From Monodelphis domestica (lineage: Eukaryota; Chordata; Mammalia; Didelphimorphia; Didelphidae), in the NCBI RefSeq assembly GCF_027887165.1, contig NC_077229.1:112667520-112731519 (forward strand): a stretch of DNA of 64,000 nt, written 5' to 3'. The position numbers and the translations under genes are program-made. Below, piece after piece: positions 1 through 10,789 of the stretch; position 1 is the stretch's first letter; the number at the start of each line of letters is the position of its first letter. The notes under the pieces are model-generated. The model saw nothing but the letters and a program-made list of their open reading frames with translations. It did no database searches and was not told the DNA's origin.

Positions 1-210
1 CATCTTTTTGGTCATTTCTGATTCAAATTCTTCATGGGTTTGTGGAGAGTTTCCATTTCCTTTGGAAGGTTTTGGAGCATTTTCTTGTGTATCATCTTCT
101 ATCTCCTCTGTATTTTGTATTTTGGCTCCATAGAATGTGTCCAAAGTCGCCCCTTTCTTCTTATTTTTCTTGGGATTTGGGGGCTTCTGTGCTTCTGTGG
201 AGTTTGCCAT
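1..210 (-). CDS. L1 ORF1-like protein, N-terminal 70 codons (partial)
   Basis: The frame starting at the ATG complementary to 208-210 begins MANSTEAQKP, then a basic run (KKNKKK), an acidic stretch, and exits the window open. L1 ORF1 encodes an RNA-binding coiled-coil chaperone that packages L1 RNA; a charged, disordered N-terminus before the coiled coil fits this. The frame stays open upstream of this ATG to a TGA near 459, and beyond it to a TAG near 673, so the true start could lie further upstream with a lesion in between. An ATG near 629 in another frame is followed by only 15 more codons. Whether the protein is intact cannot be judged here. Confidence 0.4.
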   Translation of the reverse strand, partial: MANSTEAQKPPNPKKNKKKGATLDTFYGAKIQNTEEIEDDTQENAPKPSKGNGNSPQTHEEFESEMTKKM

Positions 211-772
211 CTCCGAATGGGGAGGATTAGCTTTTCTTGTCGCTGTCTGGTGTTCAGAGGCTTTAGTCCTGGGCAGATTGTCCGTTCTATGACCTTTCCC
301 TAGGTTAAACTGAGTATGCCTTAAGGCAATGACTTTCAATGGAACTGAAATGGAAGGGTCGGACCAGGGGGCCACACTCTCCCCCAGCTCTCTCTGTTTC
401 CCTGCTGCTAAGGTGTCCCCTCGACTGGACTGGGTCGGGTTACTTTCCGGAAGTTGCCTTCAGAATAGCTGGCTGTGAGGCTGTTTTGTCGGCCCTGAGG
501 GTTGCTGTTGTTTCATAGGACCCTGCTCTCTGAGGGGGGCGGGGCTGCGGCTTCCCGGAGCCTTGGACTCTGAGCTCCTACCCCTTAGGTCCGAGTGATC
601 TTGCTTTCTGGCTTTTGAGGGGGGCCATACCTTTTGATCCAGGTCCAGGTCCAGGAGGAGGATTCCCAGGGTCTATGCTGTTGATTGTTTTGAATTTCGG
701 CGCCTTAGGAGCTTATAGTTTGAGATCGGTTGGGAAGGGTTTTCTGGAGATCTGAACTTTAGGTTTCTCTAA

Positions 773-785
773 GCCGCCATCTTGA
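773..785 (-). promoter_or_regulatory. YY1-like site at L1 5' end
   Basis: TCAAGATGGCGGC on the minus strand contains the YY1 core AAGATGGCGGC. It lies within about 20 bases of the inferred L1 5' end, the position where YY1 helps set transcription start in human L1. The motif is seen; the function is inferred. Confidence 0.5.
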
Positions 786-819
786 CCAGAAGTGGAAATG
801 GACCTTTTTAACTGAGAAG

Positions 820-1180
820 GATCACATGAAAGATGGACCTTTGAGATGGATTTTAAACAGTATAGGAATTTACCCAGTAAGAGTAGAGATGGAAGACACT
901 TTAGGCATAAGGTGTACCTTGTCTGAATGAAGTTATAGAGATGAGAATTTGCAGGGATTGTTCCAGGGACAGATGGTAGCCTAGATAACTTAAGGGGTAG
1001 AATATACGAAGGGAAAGAGTATGATAAAAGGTGATAAAGCTAGGATGGTGCCAGATTGTGGAGGATTTGGGATGCCACACAAAGTCATTCAAACTTAATT
1101 GGTTGGGCCTTAGGGAGCCACTAAAGAGCAATGCATTAAGCATTGCCAAAGAGTAATGATTAATGGATCAATGTCAGTTT
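820..1180 (-). repeat. L2 LINE fragment
   Basis: Shows the antisense L2 order: a block like 'gatggtgccagattgtggaggatt', then 'atgccacacaaa', then 'gggagccactaaagagcaatgc'. It is old and diverged, with no reading frame. Confidence 0.45.
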
Positions 1181-1234
1181 GAAGGGAAGTCTCTCACAGA
1201 GTGGCCTAGGAATCATTACTTGGTCCTCCTCTGC

Positions 1235-1405
1235 TTATCCATATTTGTATTTATGATTTGAATGAAGGCATGGATGACATGTTTGTCAAGGTTATGGATA
1301 GCTCACAGATGGGAGAGCTAATTAACATGTTGGATGACATAGGATGAGCTCAATATGAATGAACAAAGTCAAGAAAACTAAGGCCATCTTAAGCAGTTGA
1401 AAATC
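1235..1405 (+). repeat. Possible L3/CR1 LINE fragment
   Basis: The block 'gaaggcatggatgacatgtttgtcaag' (in pieces) with 'gggagagctaattaacatg' resembles the stretch after the FADD reverse-transcriptase motif in ancient CR1/L3 LINEs. The LTR at 1414 truncates it. The assignment is tentative. Confidence 0.3.
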
Positions 1406-1672
1406 ATATACAGTGTAAGAGTTAAAATAGGGATTTTGACAAAAAGAGAGCTGCTTTTAATAATTTAAGTTTTAGTGAGAGTATTAATATTATCCCTTTA
1501 AGCCAGAGAAAAGAAAACTTCTAGCAGCTTTTAACAATTTAGTTTAATTAAAATAGAGCTGGTAAAATGAATATACTAAAGGAGAGAAATATAGGACAGA
1601 GTTAGAGAAAGAAAATTTCCTAATGTTTATACTAGTTATCCTAAACTATCCAAAACTACTACCTAAAATTGC

Positions 1673-1907
1673 GTGAGTTTTAAATAATCAATAGCTAAAT
1701 ATTATATTTTAAAAGTTTTATTATTAATAACTAAAACAAAAGAACTGCCTGACTTCAGCCTGGTCTAAGAAAGGAAGAGGGATGAGTTACTGCCACTTAA
1801 ATACAATCATGCAAACACAGGGATGCAGAAAAAGGAAAAAGGGGATTGTGGGAAATATTAAGGGACTTCTGGGAGAAGTCTAAAGACTCAAAATCTCCAT
1901 TTATACA
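1673..1907 (-). repeat. 3' LTR of nested provirus
   Basis: Pairs with 4486-4727. On the minus strand it starts TGTATAAATGG directly after a purine tract. An AATAAA signal (near 1722-1727) lies about 50 bases before the LTR end. The TATAAA three bases from the start is unusually placed, so the U3 region may be heavily deleted. Confidence 0.6.
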
Positions 1908-1917
1908 TATCTCCCCT
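1908..1917 (-). promoter_or_regulatory. Polypurine tract of nested provirus
   Basis: AGGGGAGATA on the minus strand sits immediately before the TG of the 3' LTR, where plus-strand priming occurs in reverse transcription. The element at 62.8 kb has AGGGGGAT at the equivalent place. Confidence 0.5.
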
Positions 1918-4485
1918 GTGATCCTATTGGGAAACCAGTTTCCCCAAAAGGTTCATGGAAACATAATCAACTTTAAAATTGCAATAATTTGTGGATAAAA
2001 GGAAAAAAGAACAAAATCAATGAATACTAGGTTGACAAAAAGCCAATTTGGGGACAGTTCCCTTTGGCATAAAGAGTATACATTCAAAACAAAGGCATTT
2101 CAACCCCCCATATTTCAATTCACATCCCAAAGTTCACTCTGGATCTTCTGGTGCAGCATGTGGACTCTGCAGGCACCTATCTTCATGGGGCATTCTGGAT
2201 TCTGGGAGGTAGCAAGTTTTTTATCCTAAAATTGCTCAAATTTATATAAAAGTTTACAACAATAACTTGGCCCCCTGAGGTGAATAGTAACAAACATGAG
2301 GATCACTCAGGGATTCATGGCTGAGTTACGAGGTAACAAAAGAAAATCAAAAACATGAAAAAAATCCAAATAAAAGAGAAACACAACTTGTGGATATAAT
2401 ACAAAATGTAAAAGTCTTATGTCTAAAAATAAATCTAAGTAAAGGAAAAACAAATCTATAAGGTCCTCGAATCAGGGTCCAATTAAAATGATTTAAGCAA
2501 TTATGCATTTACCCAATCAGTAGCCAGGATTATAGAAAGTTTGCCACACTATAAAAGACAGAAAAGGGACTAGACTTCAGCAGCAAATGGGAGCCAGGAT
2601 GGCAGCAAAAAGTAGGCACTTGATAGAATGTGGTTCAGAGGAAGTCCAGCTTCTGACATATGTCAAAACAGCCGCAACCTCAAACCCCAAACAAGTTCAA
2701 GTCCTCTTGTCTTGGTTCAAAATTACATCAATCCCACTGGGATCTGGTCTCTTTGACCTTGTGCTCCATAGGCACTATGCAGGTGCTCTGTGCTTTTTAA
2801 GTACTGTACAGTGGCTCTTTTGTATATTCCCTTCTTCTGGAATCAGAGAATCATGAAGCAAAGTCCCATAATTCTTTTAAACAATCAATGGCATCATTTT
2901 TATAGTCTAAAGCTTTTGGGGAATGCATTAATATTAGAACAAATGTATTTTAAACTTATATTACTGCAAAATTAAAAAATTAAAGAAAAATCTTCTCAAT
3001 ACTGTTGACATATGCTTCAAATAAGTTACTAAAATTATTTCTGAAGACCCCTTAGAATTGCCATTTAAATTCTTAGCTCATTAAATTCTCCAAAGGTTGC
3101 ACACAATTTAACCAGTTTTGTTGAAATCCATCCATCATCATTTATGTGACAATTAACAAAGGCAACATGTGATCTTCAATGGATCTAGTGACAAGGGTTT
3201 TAGGCAAGATGTTTATGGGCTTATATAGTGATGTTTTGTTCTTCAGCAAGAGGTAAAAGCATAATAAAAGATCAATATAGGTAAAACATAGTAGCTTAAA
3301 ATGATTCAGTATAACAGAAAGATATTGATTAAATTAAAATAGATAAACCAAAACAATTTTTAAACCTTAAAGCAATCAGTAAATACAATAATATAAAACA
3401 ATGAGAAGGTGCAGACAGACACTGCAGTCAAAATCCTTTTCACCAATCCCAATAGACTTGTTCACCATTATAGGAGAATAAACTCAAAATAGTTAGCAAT
3501 AAGCTTCCAGATCTCTTTTAAAGTTTCCTTCCCCTCCCCCCATATTTATTATCCATTTAGATTTCATTTGTCAGAGGTTTGAATTTTTTCATAGAAGCAC
3601 AGGGGAGAAACTCCACTCTGCATGTTGAGAGCATTTAAAACTTTTAGAACTTTGTCAAAATATTTCAGGTTGGTTTGTAGCATAAGCATGCTAGCTTGTG
3701 GCATATTTTTGAGGAGAAGGAAATAAAGTGGGAAATCTCCAATGAAAATAAAAAGTCCCAGGATAAGAATTAAGCAGATCCAAACTGCATTTTTTTTGCT
3801 CTACCAACTCAAACTGTTGTTTCAGAGTTTCAAGCATGCTTTGCAATAGCATTTTTCCTGAAAGACATTGAATGGGGTTTGTTTAAAGAGTAAACAGAAA
3901 GAAGCAAATCTTTGAGGGAAAACAAGAGCATATTTGCATATGAGAGAAAAAAATACTTCTCCTTGGTGTTTTGGGTCAAGAGAAAGAAGAAAAAAAAATC
4001 AGGCTTATTCCCCAAAATTGAATTTAAATCTACTGATTTGGAACTAACTGCCTTCCCTGTGAAAAACCTTTAGTAACAGCTTTCTAAACTAGAAGTCCAG
4101 AATCAGCATTAAAAAAAAATCTACTTGAAAATTAGGTGTGCGGTTCTTTTCTTCACGCTGAAAAATGGCTATGGCAGGCTAGAAACACATATATGGAGTG
4201 AAAAGATTTTTATACATTACCCTCTGTGGAAAAAAATGGCTGGGATTGGCAGGCTCTTGTGGTAAGTCTGGTCTCTGCAAGAGGAGGCTCCAAACTGGGT
4301 GGAGAGTGGTGAGGAATACTGGCCAAGCAGATGGACAGGAGAAACAGCAGGCAGTGGCAGGCATCAGGAGAGCAGGCACACACCGCCACTGGACTTCATG
4401 GTGGGCAGTGACTTACTATCTTTACTGTAAGGCTATCTGTTCAAAAATTTTTGAGACTTTGTAATCACTTCATGGTAAGCCAAAA

Positions 4486-4727
4486 TGTGAGTTTTAAAAT
4501 TAATAATCAATGGCTAAATATATTTTAAAAGTTTTATTATTAATAACTAAAATAAAAGAACTGCCTGACTTCAGCCTAGTCGAAGGTCCAAGAGAGGAAG
4601 AGGGAGGAGTTACTGCCACTACAATCACACAAACACAGGGATACAGAAAAAGGAAAAGGGAATTGTGGGAAATATTAAGGGACTTCTGGGGGATGAAGTC
4701 CAAAGACTCAAAATCTCCATTTATACA
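4486..4727 (-). repeat. 5' LTR of nested provirus
   Basis: Second copy of the ~240-bp direct repeat, TG...CA on the minus strand, with the AATAAA signal preserved. Differences from the 3' copy are about a dozen substitutions plus a few short indels, indicating an old insertion, since both LTRs are identical at integration. Confidence 0.6.
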
Positions 4728-5328
4728 TTGCCTATATCTACCTATAACTGCCTATAACTAACACTATTAACAACCACTCCACAAAGTTCCAACCCAACCC
4801 ATCCAATCAAAACCAACCCAATCAATGTTTAATCCAACCCTAATTAGGTCTGTCAATGAAGACCATCCACCTTCCAAAAAGTTCAAGGAAGGGAAAAAAA
4901 TCCTAATAGCCCAAACAAAAAATCCCCAAACCCAAAAGGCAAAAAGCCCTTTAAAGGCTAAAGCCAAAAGCCCTTTCAGTAAGCTCAGGCCTGCCTTTAT
5001 ATTCCATCAACTAAAAGCCAACCATCAACTAATCACCAATCCATGCCACCAGCAATCAACCCCCAATGACCAACTCACGCCTAGCAGCCAACTTCCCAGC
5101 AACTGCCAGCCCTACCTGTCAGCAACTGACAAGCTGACCAACTGACATTGAGTCCTTTTTATATCCTTCTAATCTCACTTCCTGTCTCTATGGTTCCTCC
5201 TTCCTGTCTCTATAGTTTCTACTTCCTGTCACTGTGGGCTGGTTAATCCCTATGCATCTCTATGGTAAGAGGACCTCCAGATCCTCATGAAATTAAAAAC
5301 AGGATTAAAGAATTCCTTTTTACAATAG

Positions 5329-6490
5329 GTATTGGCCAGAATGAAGGAGGTGAGAGGCCCATCTGATCAAATCATGTTAGGGTACTAAATAGCACAAATA
5401 GAAAATTAATAAATGCTTTTTCAGATTGGATTCTCAGAATGATTTTTTTTAATTAAAAAAAAGACAAGATGTGAAGAATAAAATTGAAGGAACTGGCTAT
5501 GGTAATCCTGGAGAAAAGAGGAATTCGGTGAGATGAATATGTATGGTTTGAACTAAATCAAGAGTTCTTGAACTTTTGGGGGTCATGGAGCCTATTGGCA
5601 ATTTGGTGAAATCTATGGACTCTTTTATGTTGTTGCCTACATGCATAATTGAAGGAAATGCTAAATTTTAGTTGAATGTTAGTGAAAATAATTGTGTAAT
5701 ATTTTTTCCCATGAAAGTTATGGTCCCTTGGATTTGATGGATACCAAGTTTTCTTTGAAGAAAGAAAAACAAAACTGAAAAATCTGAAATTTGGTGATTG
5801 TGTGAAATAAGTTATCTTTAGTTAGCTGAATGATTATCATTGAAGAAGTGTAGATAGATTTGTTTTATTCCGTGCATAACTGAGCCATGAGGGGAGGTTG
5901 TAGGGATATATATTTTAGGGGAACTTTTCTAATAGAGATGTCCCAAAGCAAAAATATCCTCTCTCAGTAAGGAGTGAGTTACTGGAAGGCTTAGAGCAGA
6001 AACTGGATAATCAGTTGCCTCATGTTAGGGTGGAGGAAGAAAAGTAGGTCAGAGAGTCAGGAGCTGAGCAAGATTAGAGATGAACATATCTACTTTGGCT
6101 ACTTTCTCAGATGGAGGTTCCTAAGAGGAGCTCATGAATTGGAGGAAAAAGCTACAGGAGTAGAGATATCTCCAGTGTGAGGAACCAGCTGGAGGGAGAG
6201 ATTAAGTTGCTGTGCCTGGTTAGAGGTAAGCATTTAATAGTGCCAGTTACTTTAGGGAGGAAAAGGAGAATGAAATCTGAGAAAAGGCCATTGGGTTTTA
6301 CAATTAGGCTAATATCTTTTGAAGAAGCAAATTAGTAAAGTAGGTAGGGTGGTAAAAAACCAGATTTCAAAGAGTTAGAGAACATAGTGGTGAAGAATTG
6401 AAATCATAAGTTACAATGATTTCTAGAAGCTTTACAATGAAGAGATATTTATATATACATTCACACATACATATTTATATAAATAAATAT
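5329..6490. other. Unassigned interval with one old repeat
   Basis: About 5555-5760 ('gttcttgaacttttgggggtc' type) resembles a repeat whose other end appears at 55550-55650. The rest has no frame of note and no repeat I can name. Confidence 0.3.
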
Positions 6491-6494
6491 ACTT

Positions 6495-6633
6495 TTCTGT
6501 CTTAGCATCTCAAACAGGGTTAAGTGACTTGCCCAGGGTCACACAACTGGGAAGTGTATGAAGCCACATTTGAACCCAGGTCCTACTGACAATAGGCCTG
6601 ATACTCTATCCACTGTAGCATCTAGCTGCCCCT
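6495..6633 (-). mobile_element. Marsupial tRNA-derived SINE, 3'-truncated
   Basis: Reads 'aagtgacttgcccagggtcac', 'tttgaacccaggtcct' and 'ctagctgcccc', the reverse complement of the SINE head and core. The usual GGTAAGGGTTT tail is degraded or absent. Confidence 0.75.
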
Positions 6634-6916
6634 AGGAACTGATATTGATGTATAGTTGGATTGAATTCAGGGGTCAAGTGAAAGTTGTTTTTTATGTCTT
6701 CTGGGTTTACTCTCCCATTCTCTCAATTTTACTGAAAATCTGGGGCCCCAGGGAGCAATTGACTACCTCTCCCCTCAGGGTTCTGTCATCAGGTTTCTAA
6801 TACTATTGCTCACAAGCCTTCATCCAATGTGCTCCCTCCAATATTAATTAACCAGTTGATATAAATTAGCTTTAAAAAATGCAAGGTTTATACATGAATG
6901 CAAAAACACACACATA

Positions 6917-7665
<749 letters not shown>

Positions 7666-7835
7666 AAGAAGATATAGCAAGGACAAAAGTTACACTTTGG
7701 CAGAGTGGGCTCAAGATTAGCGTGTGATACAAAACACCCTCTCCCATGCCTGGGGGTAGGGAAGGCTGTACTCCTCCTGCATACACACATGGTCCTTCAG
7801 GAGAGTAGGCTCACACTTAGAACTCAAAGGGCCTA

Positions 7836-8418
7836 GGGGAGGGCAGAGTCAAGATGGCAGAATAGTAGGAAAAAGTATAGCAAACTCTCCCCCTGAAATG
7901 CCTCCAAATAGCTAGAAAGTACCAGGCTGAATCCTAATTGGAAAATTAAGAAAAAAGTCGCAAGAAGTCATTTTGCTAGCCCAGGTTGGCATAGGATATA
8001 GGTAAAGTGATCTGTGCACGCCAAAGATGAGGCTTGGCCAGAAGCATACACTTTGGAACACTCTAGCCCAGAGAGAAGTTATGCTCCAGGTCAAGAGGAG
8101 CTCCAAACCCCAGAAGTGAACACCACAACCTTGGACAAGCTGTCGAAACAGGTGGCACCTGGCAAGTTTATTGCTCACTAACCAGTTCTAAGTCACAGAT
8201 CCAGGGCAGTCTGAGGAGAACACCGGAGTGGTAACAGGTCCTTGGCTGGGTACCAATAGAAGTGTCAGTTCAGAACAGAGCGGAGATGTCGCCTAAACCC
8301 TGGTGGCAGAACACGTTCCCAGGTCTAGCCTCCAGTCCATTCTAAAGTCTTCAGAAGAATAAGTAGGGGGAAGTCCTAGCTTAGAGAAGTTGTCAGTGAG
8401 CCACAGATAGGGATAGTC
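7836..8418 (+). mobile_element. L1 5' UTR fragment
   Basis: Starts GGGGAGGGCAGAGTCAAGATGGCAG, whose CAAGATGGC (7850-7858) matches the leader of mammalian L1 and the YY1 core. It is GC-richer than its flanks, includes several CpGs near 8220-8310, and ends abruptly near 8418 in unrelated sequence. No ORF1 follows, so it is a 5' fragment. Confidence 0.5.
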
Positions 8419-8429
8419 TACTTTTATCA

Positions 8430-8630
8430 AACTTTAATGCTTGTTAAATACTTTTCATTCAAGTCTTCCAAAATCCCACGACAGACGTGCCATGGGTATT
8501 ATTATCTTCTTTTTACAGGCAAGGAAGCTGAAGCTCTAAAGTTTCAAGTGACCTGCCTAGTTCCACAGCTAGCAAGTGCTGGAAGCATGATTTGAATCCA
8601 GATCTTCCTGAATCTAGGGAAGTCAAAAAT
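8430..8630 (-). repeat. MIR SINE
   Basis: Shows the antisense MIR order: 'attattatcttctttttacag', 'aagctgaagctc', 'tccacagctagcaagtgctgg', 'tttgaatccagatcttcc'. Confidence 0.65.
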
Positions 8631-8639
8631 TCTATGTAC

Positions 8640-9060
8640 TATGGCATACATGGTCGGCAAGGTTAGTGCTAAATTTGGAGAAAGGAATAGAGCTTGAAGA
8701 CCAGCTGACCTGCTGGCATAACTAATACAACATGGGGATGGGAATTAATCATGGCTTTAAGTAGAGGATGTTACCAGTTATCAGTGGATTTCATTAAGTT
8801 TTTAGGCCTTTAGACAATTTTTATTGTTTATAGAGCAAGTCTAAAACCCTGGTGGGTGTTCAGGGCTTTGGAAAGTTGCCAATGCATTAGCTGGTTTTCC
8901 GAAGAAGAAAAGTTAAGAACTGAAATAAAGGGAACGAAACCATCTAATTGGAATACAAACCTGAATTAAAGAAAAGGATTTTAAAAATTAACAATCTAAA
9001 AAGAAAGAAAAAAACAAATCAGAAAAATTAAGACTATAAAAGACACTAAAAAACAAACAA
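8640..9060. other. Unassigned AT-rich interval
   Basis: No repeat recognised and no frame of note. It ends in an A-rich stretch (8995-9065) just before a SINE. Confidence 0.3.
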
Positions 9061-9065
9061 AAAAA

Positions 9066-9230
9066 TGGGGCAGCTGTATTAAGAGTCAGACCAAGAGACA
9101 GGAGGTCCTGGGTCCAAACTTGTCTCAGACACTTCCTAGGTGTATAACCCTGGACAAGTCACTTAACCCCCTTTGCCTAGTTCTTACTGCTCTTCTGCCT
9201 TGGAACTAATACACAGTAATTTTTATTTAT
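9066..9230 (+). mobile_element. Marsupial tRNA-derived SINE
   Basis: GGGGCAGCTG head with part of box A deleted, then 'ggaggtcctgggtcc', 'cacttcctagg', 'ctcttctgccttggaac' and 'taatacacagta'. The GGTAAGGG tail is lost. Confidence 0.8.
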
Positions 9231-9249
9231 AATATGAAAAACAAAAACA

Positions 9250-9720
9250 ATAAAACAATATTGGCACTATGTGGAGTAACAGGTATCTCTATGCATTACT
9301 TGTAGAACTGCACTGTTATGACCAATTTAATAAAACAAATTGAGAACCCCAAGGAAAATGTTAAAAATAAGTCACACCTCTTGACTCAATTATTATATAT
9401 TATATAACCAAGGAAATCTATCAAAAAGAAAAAAAGAAGGTTCTAGCTTTTTGAAGGTATTTATAGCACTTTTATTTGCATCACAATAAATTCTGCAAAC
9501 TTAAGTGTCTGACCGTAGAAGAATAGTTAAATAAATTGTGATATATTCATACAATGCTACTAAGATTGACAAGGAGGAGGAAAAGGGATTTGGAAAGTCC
9601 ATTATTAAATAATACAAGGTGAAAAAAAAATGCAGGACCAGAAGAACACATGAACTGAGGTCACTTTTAAAAAAATGAGCAAGACAGAATGGACAAGCCA
9701 CAAAAACTGAAGATTCAAAT
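9250..9720 (+). mobile_element. L1/HAL1-like 3' end fragment
   Basis: Order matches the end of L1 ORF2 into the 3' UTR: 'tttatagcacttttatttgcatc', 'gaccgtagaagaatag', 'attgtgatatattcatacaatg', then 'ggaccagaagaacacatgaac' (all in short pieces). Stops and indels abound. Confidence 0.55.
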
Positions 9721-9726
9721 TATTTT

Positions 9727-10484
9727 GACTAGTCCAGTTTGATGCGTGTTAAGCAGATGAAAAGTTCACTTTGACATGAAGGATCTTCAAAAGATCAGGG
9801 AATTGTCCAACACTGCCGTGGCTTTGGGGGGCAGCTGGGTGGCTCAGTGGTTTGAGAGCCAAGTCAAGAGATGGGAGGTCCTGGGTCCAAATTTGACCAT
9901 TTAGTATGACCTTAGTAATTAAAATTGCAGTTACTCATATTTTGGCAAATGAATTTTAACACATGAGATATCTATAAATGACCAATGATAATAATTTTTA
10001 AAAAAATCAACAGTAAGGAGTTGTGATGAGAGCAGGATCAGAGATCAGCACTGATTGAGTTGGTGGGCCTCCCTCATTGTATTTGCTTCATCTTCCCAGT
10101 TGCATGTCCTCTCTTTTCATAATAGAGAATGAGGCACTAGCTGGGTTTCCCCATCTAGCCAAAGTCACTATTTTTTTTTAAACCCTTACCTTCCATCTTA
10201 GAATCAATACTGTGTATTGGTTCCAAGGCAGAAGAGTGGTAAAGGCTAGGCAATGGGGGTCAAGTGACTTGCCCAGGGTCACACAGCTAGGAAGTGTCTG
10301 AGGCCAGATTTGAACCCAGGACCTCCCATCTCTAGGCCTGGCTATCAATCCATTAAGCCACCCAGCTATGCCCTAAAGCCACTATTTAAGGCAATGTTGG
10401 ACAATTCCCTGATCTTTTGAAGATCCTCCATGTCAAAGTGAACTTTTCATCTGCTTAACACTCATCAAACTGAATGGACTAGCC
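9727..10484. repeat. Imperfect inverted repeat carrying SINE plus flank
   Basis: 9727-9898 is the reverse complement of 10302-10484, at roughly 85-90% by eye. Each arm holds about 100 bases of non-SINE flank (GTTAAGCAGATGAAAAGTTC and on) followed by the first ~75 bases of the SINE. The right copy is a complete SINE with target duplications; the left breaks off at 9900. The intervening ~400 bases are not palindromic. The left arm was therefore probably copied from the right after the SINE inserted. Confidence 0.8.
10158..10387 (-). mobile_element. Marsupial tRNA-derived SINE with target duplication
   Basis: Complete copy: T-run, 'aacccttaccttcc', 'aatcaatactgtgtattgg', 'gacttgcccagggtcac', ending 'cacccagctatgcc'. 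Flanks AAAGTCACTATTT and AAAGCCACTATTT form a 13-bp duplication with one difference. Confidence 0.9.
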
Positions 10485-10604
10485 ATTCACACAAAGATTT
10501 TCTGCTACTCATTCTTGTCTTCCAGAAAATTGGGCATCCCCCTTGGGTATAGCAGCTTTCGTCTGCAATAGGGGAGGTATTTTGTTATAACTGGAGTTAA
10601 AAAA

Positions 10605-10780
10605 CAAATAAACCACTGGATGATTCTGAGTCAGATGGCCTGGGTTCCATTACCAGTTTACCTATTTGATCTTAGGCTATTCACTAAACCTCCACGGGCC
10701 TCTTTTTCCTCATTTCTAAACCTGAAAAGATTGGATTAAATGTCCAAGTTCCCTGTTGGCTCTAAATCTTATAATTCTGG
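10605..10780 (+). repeat. MIR SINE
   Basis: 'tcagatggcctgggttcc', 'cattcactaaacctcc', 'ttttcctcatttc' and 'attggattaaatg' in MIR order; diverged. Confidence 0.55.
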
Positions 10781-10789
10781 GTTTCCATA

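Larger units (their letters stand above)
1..798 (-). mobile_element. L1 retrotransposon, 5' UTR and start of ORF1 (3' part outside window)
   Basis: Read on the minus strand, the segment begins with a CAAGATGGCGGC-containing leader typical of mammalian L1 5' ends. It runs through a GC- and CpG-richer untranslated region and reaches a lysine- and glutamate-rich frame resembling the start of L1 ORF1. The CpG content stands out from the AT-rich flank, which suggests a comparatively young insertion. The element leaves the window at base 1, so its full length is unknown. The L1 assignment rests on the leader and the ORF1-like composition; an unrelated promoter with a first exon is less likely. Confidence 0.6.
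1673..4727 (-). mobile_element. Nested non-coding provirus with short (~240 bp) LTRs
   Basis: Direct repeats at 1673-1907 and 4486-4727 agree at roughly 90-95% by eye and bracket about 2.6 kb. The unit sits inside another LTR and has matching 4-bp flanks TTGC at 1669-1672 and 4728-4731. Deleting it restores a continuous alignment to the solo LTR at 61 kb, which strongly supports an insertion. On the minus strand the order is 5' LTR, internal sequence, purine tract, 3' LTR. The internal region has no frame above about 90 codons and no recognisable gag, pol or env, so this is a defective or non-autonomous copy. The first ~20 bases after the 5' LTR begin TTTTGGCTTACC, but I cannot name a matching tRNA primer. 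Confidence 0.65.
1414..5324 (-). mobile_element. Solo LTR of an endogenous retrovirus, split by a nested provirus
   Basis: Two separated parts, 4732-5324 and 1414-1668 on the minus strand, match consecutive parts of the intact LTR at 61122-61895. The outer ends read TG...CA on the minus strand. They are flanked by 4-bp sequences ACAG (1410-1413) and ATAG (5325-5328), a target duplication with one transition. A 4-bp duplication fits a gammaretrovirus-like (ERV1-type) integrase. Between the parts lies a second element, described separately. No viral protein frame belongs to this LTR. Confidence 0.7.

Noticed and set aside
34..303. 89-codon plus-strand frame
   Set aside because: It is the complementary shadow of the L1 ORF1-like frame and 5' UTR on the minus strand.
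2587..2856. 89-codon plus-strand frame in the nested provirus
   Set aside because: It lies antisense to the element, is not conserved in the related copy at 63.6-64.0 kb, and shows no family motif.
4825..5145. 106-codon Lys/Pro/Asn-rich plus-strand frame
   Set aside because: It is antisense to the LTR; the frame comes from its CAACCAA-like composition.
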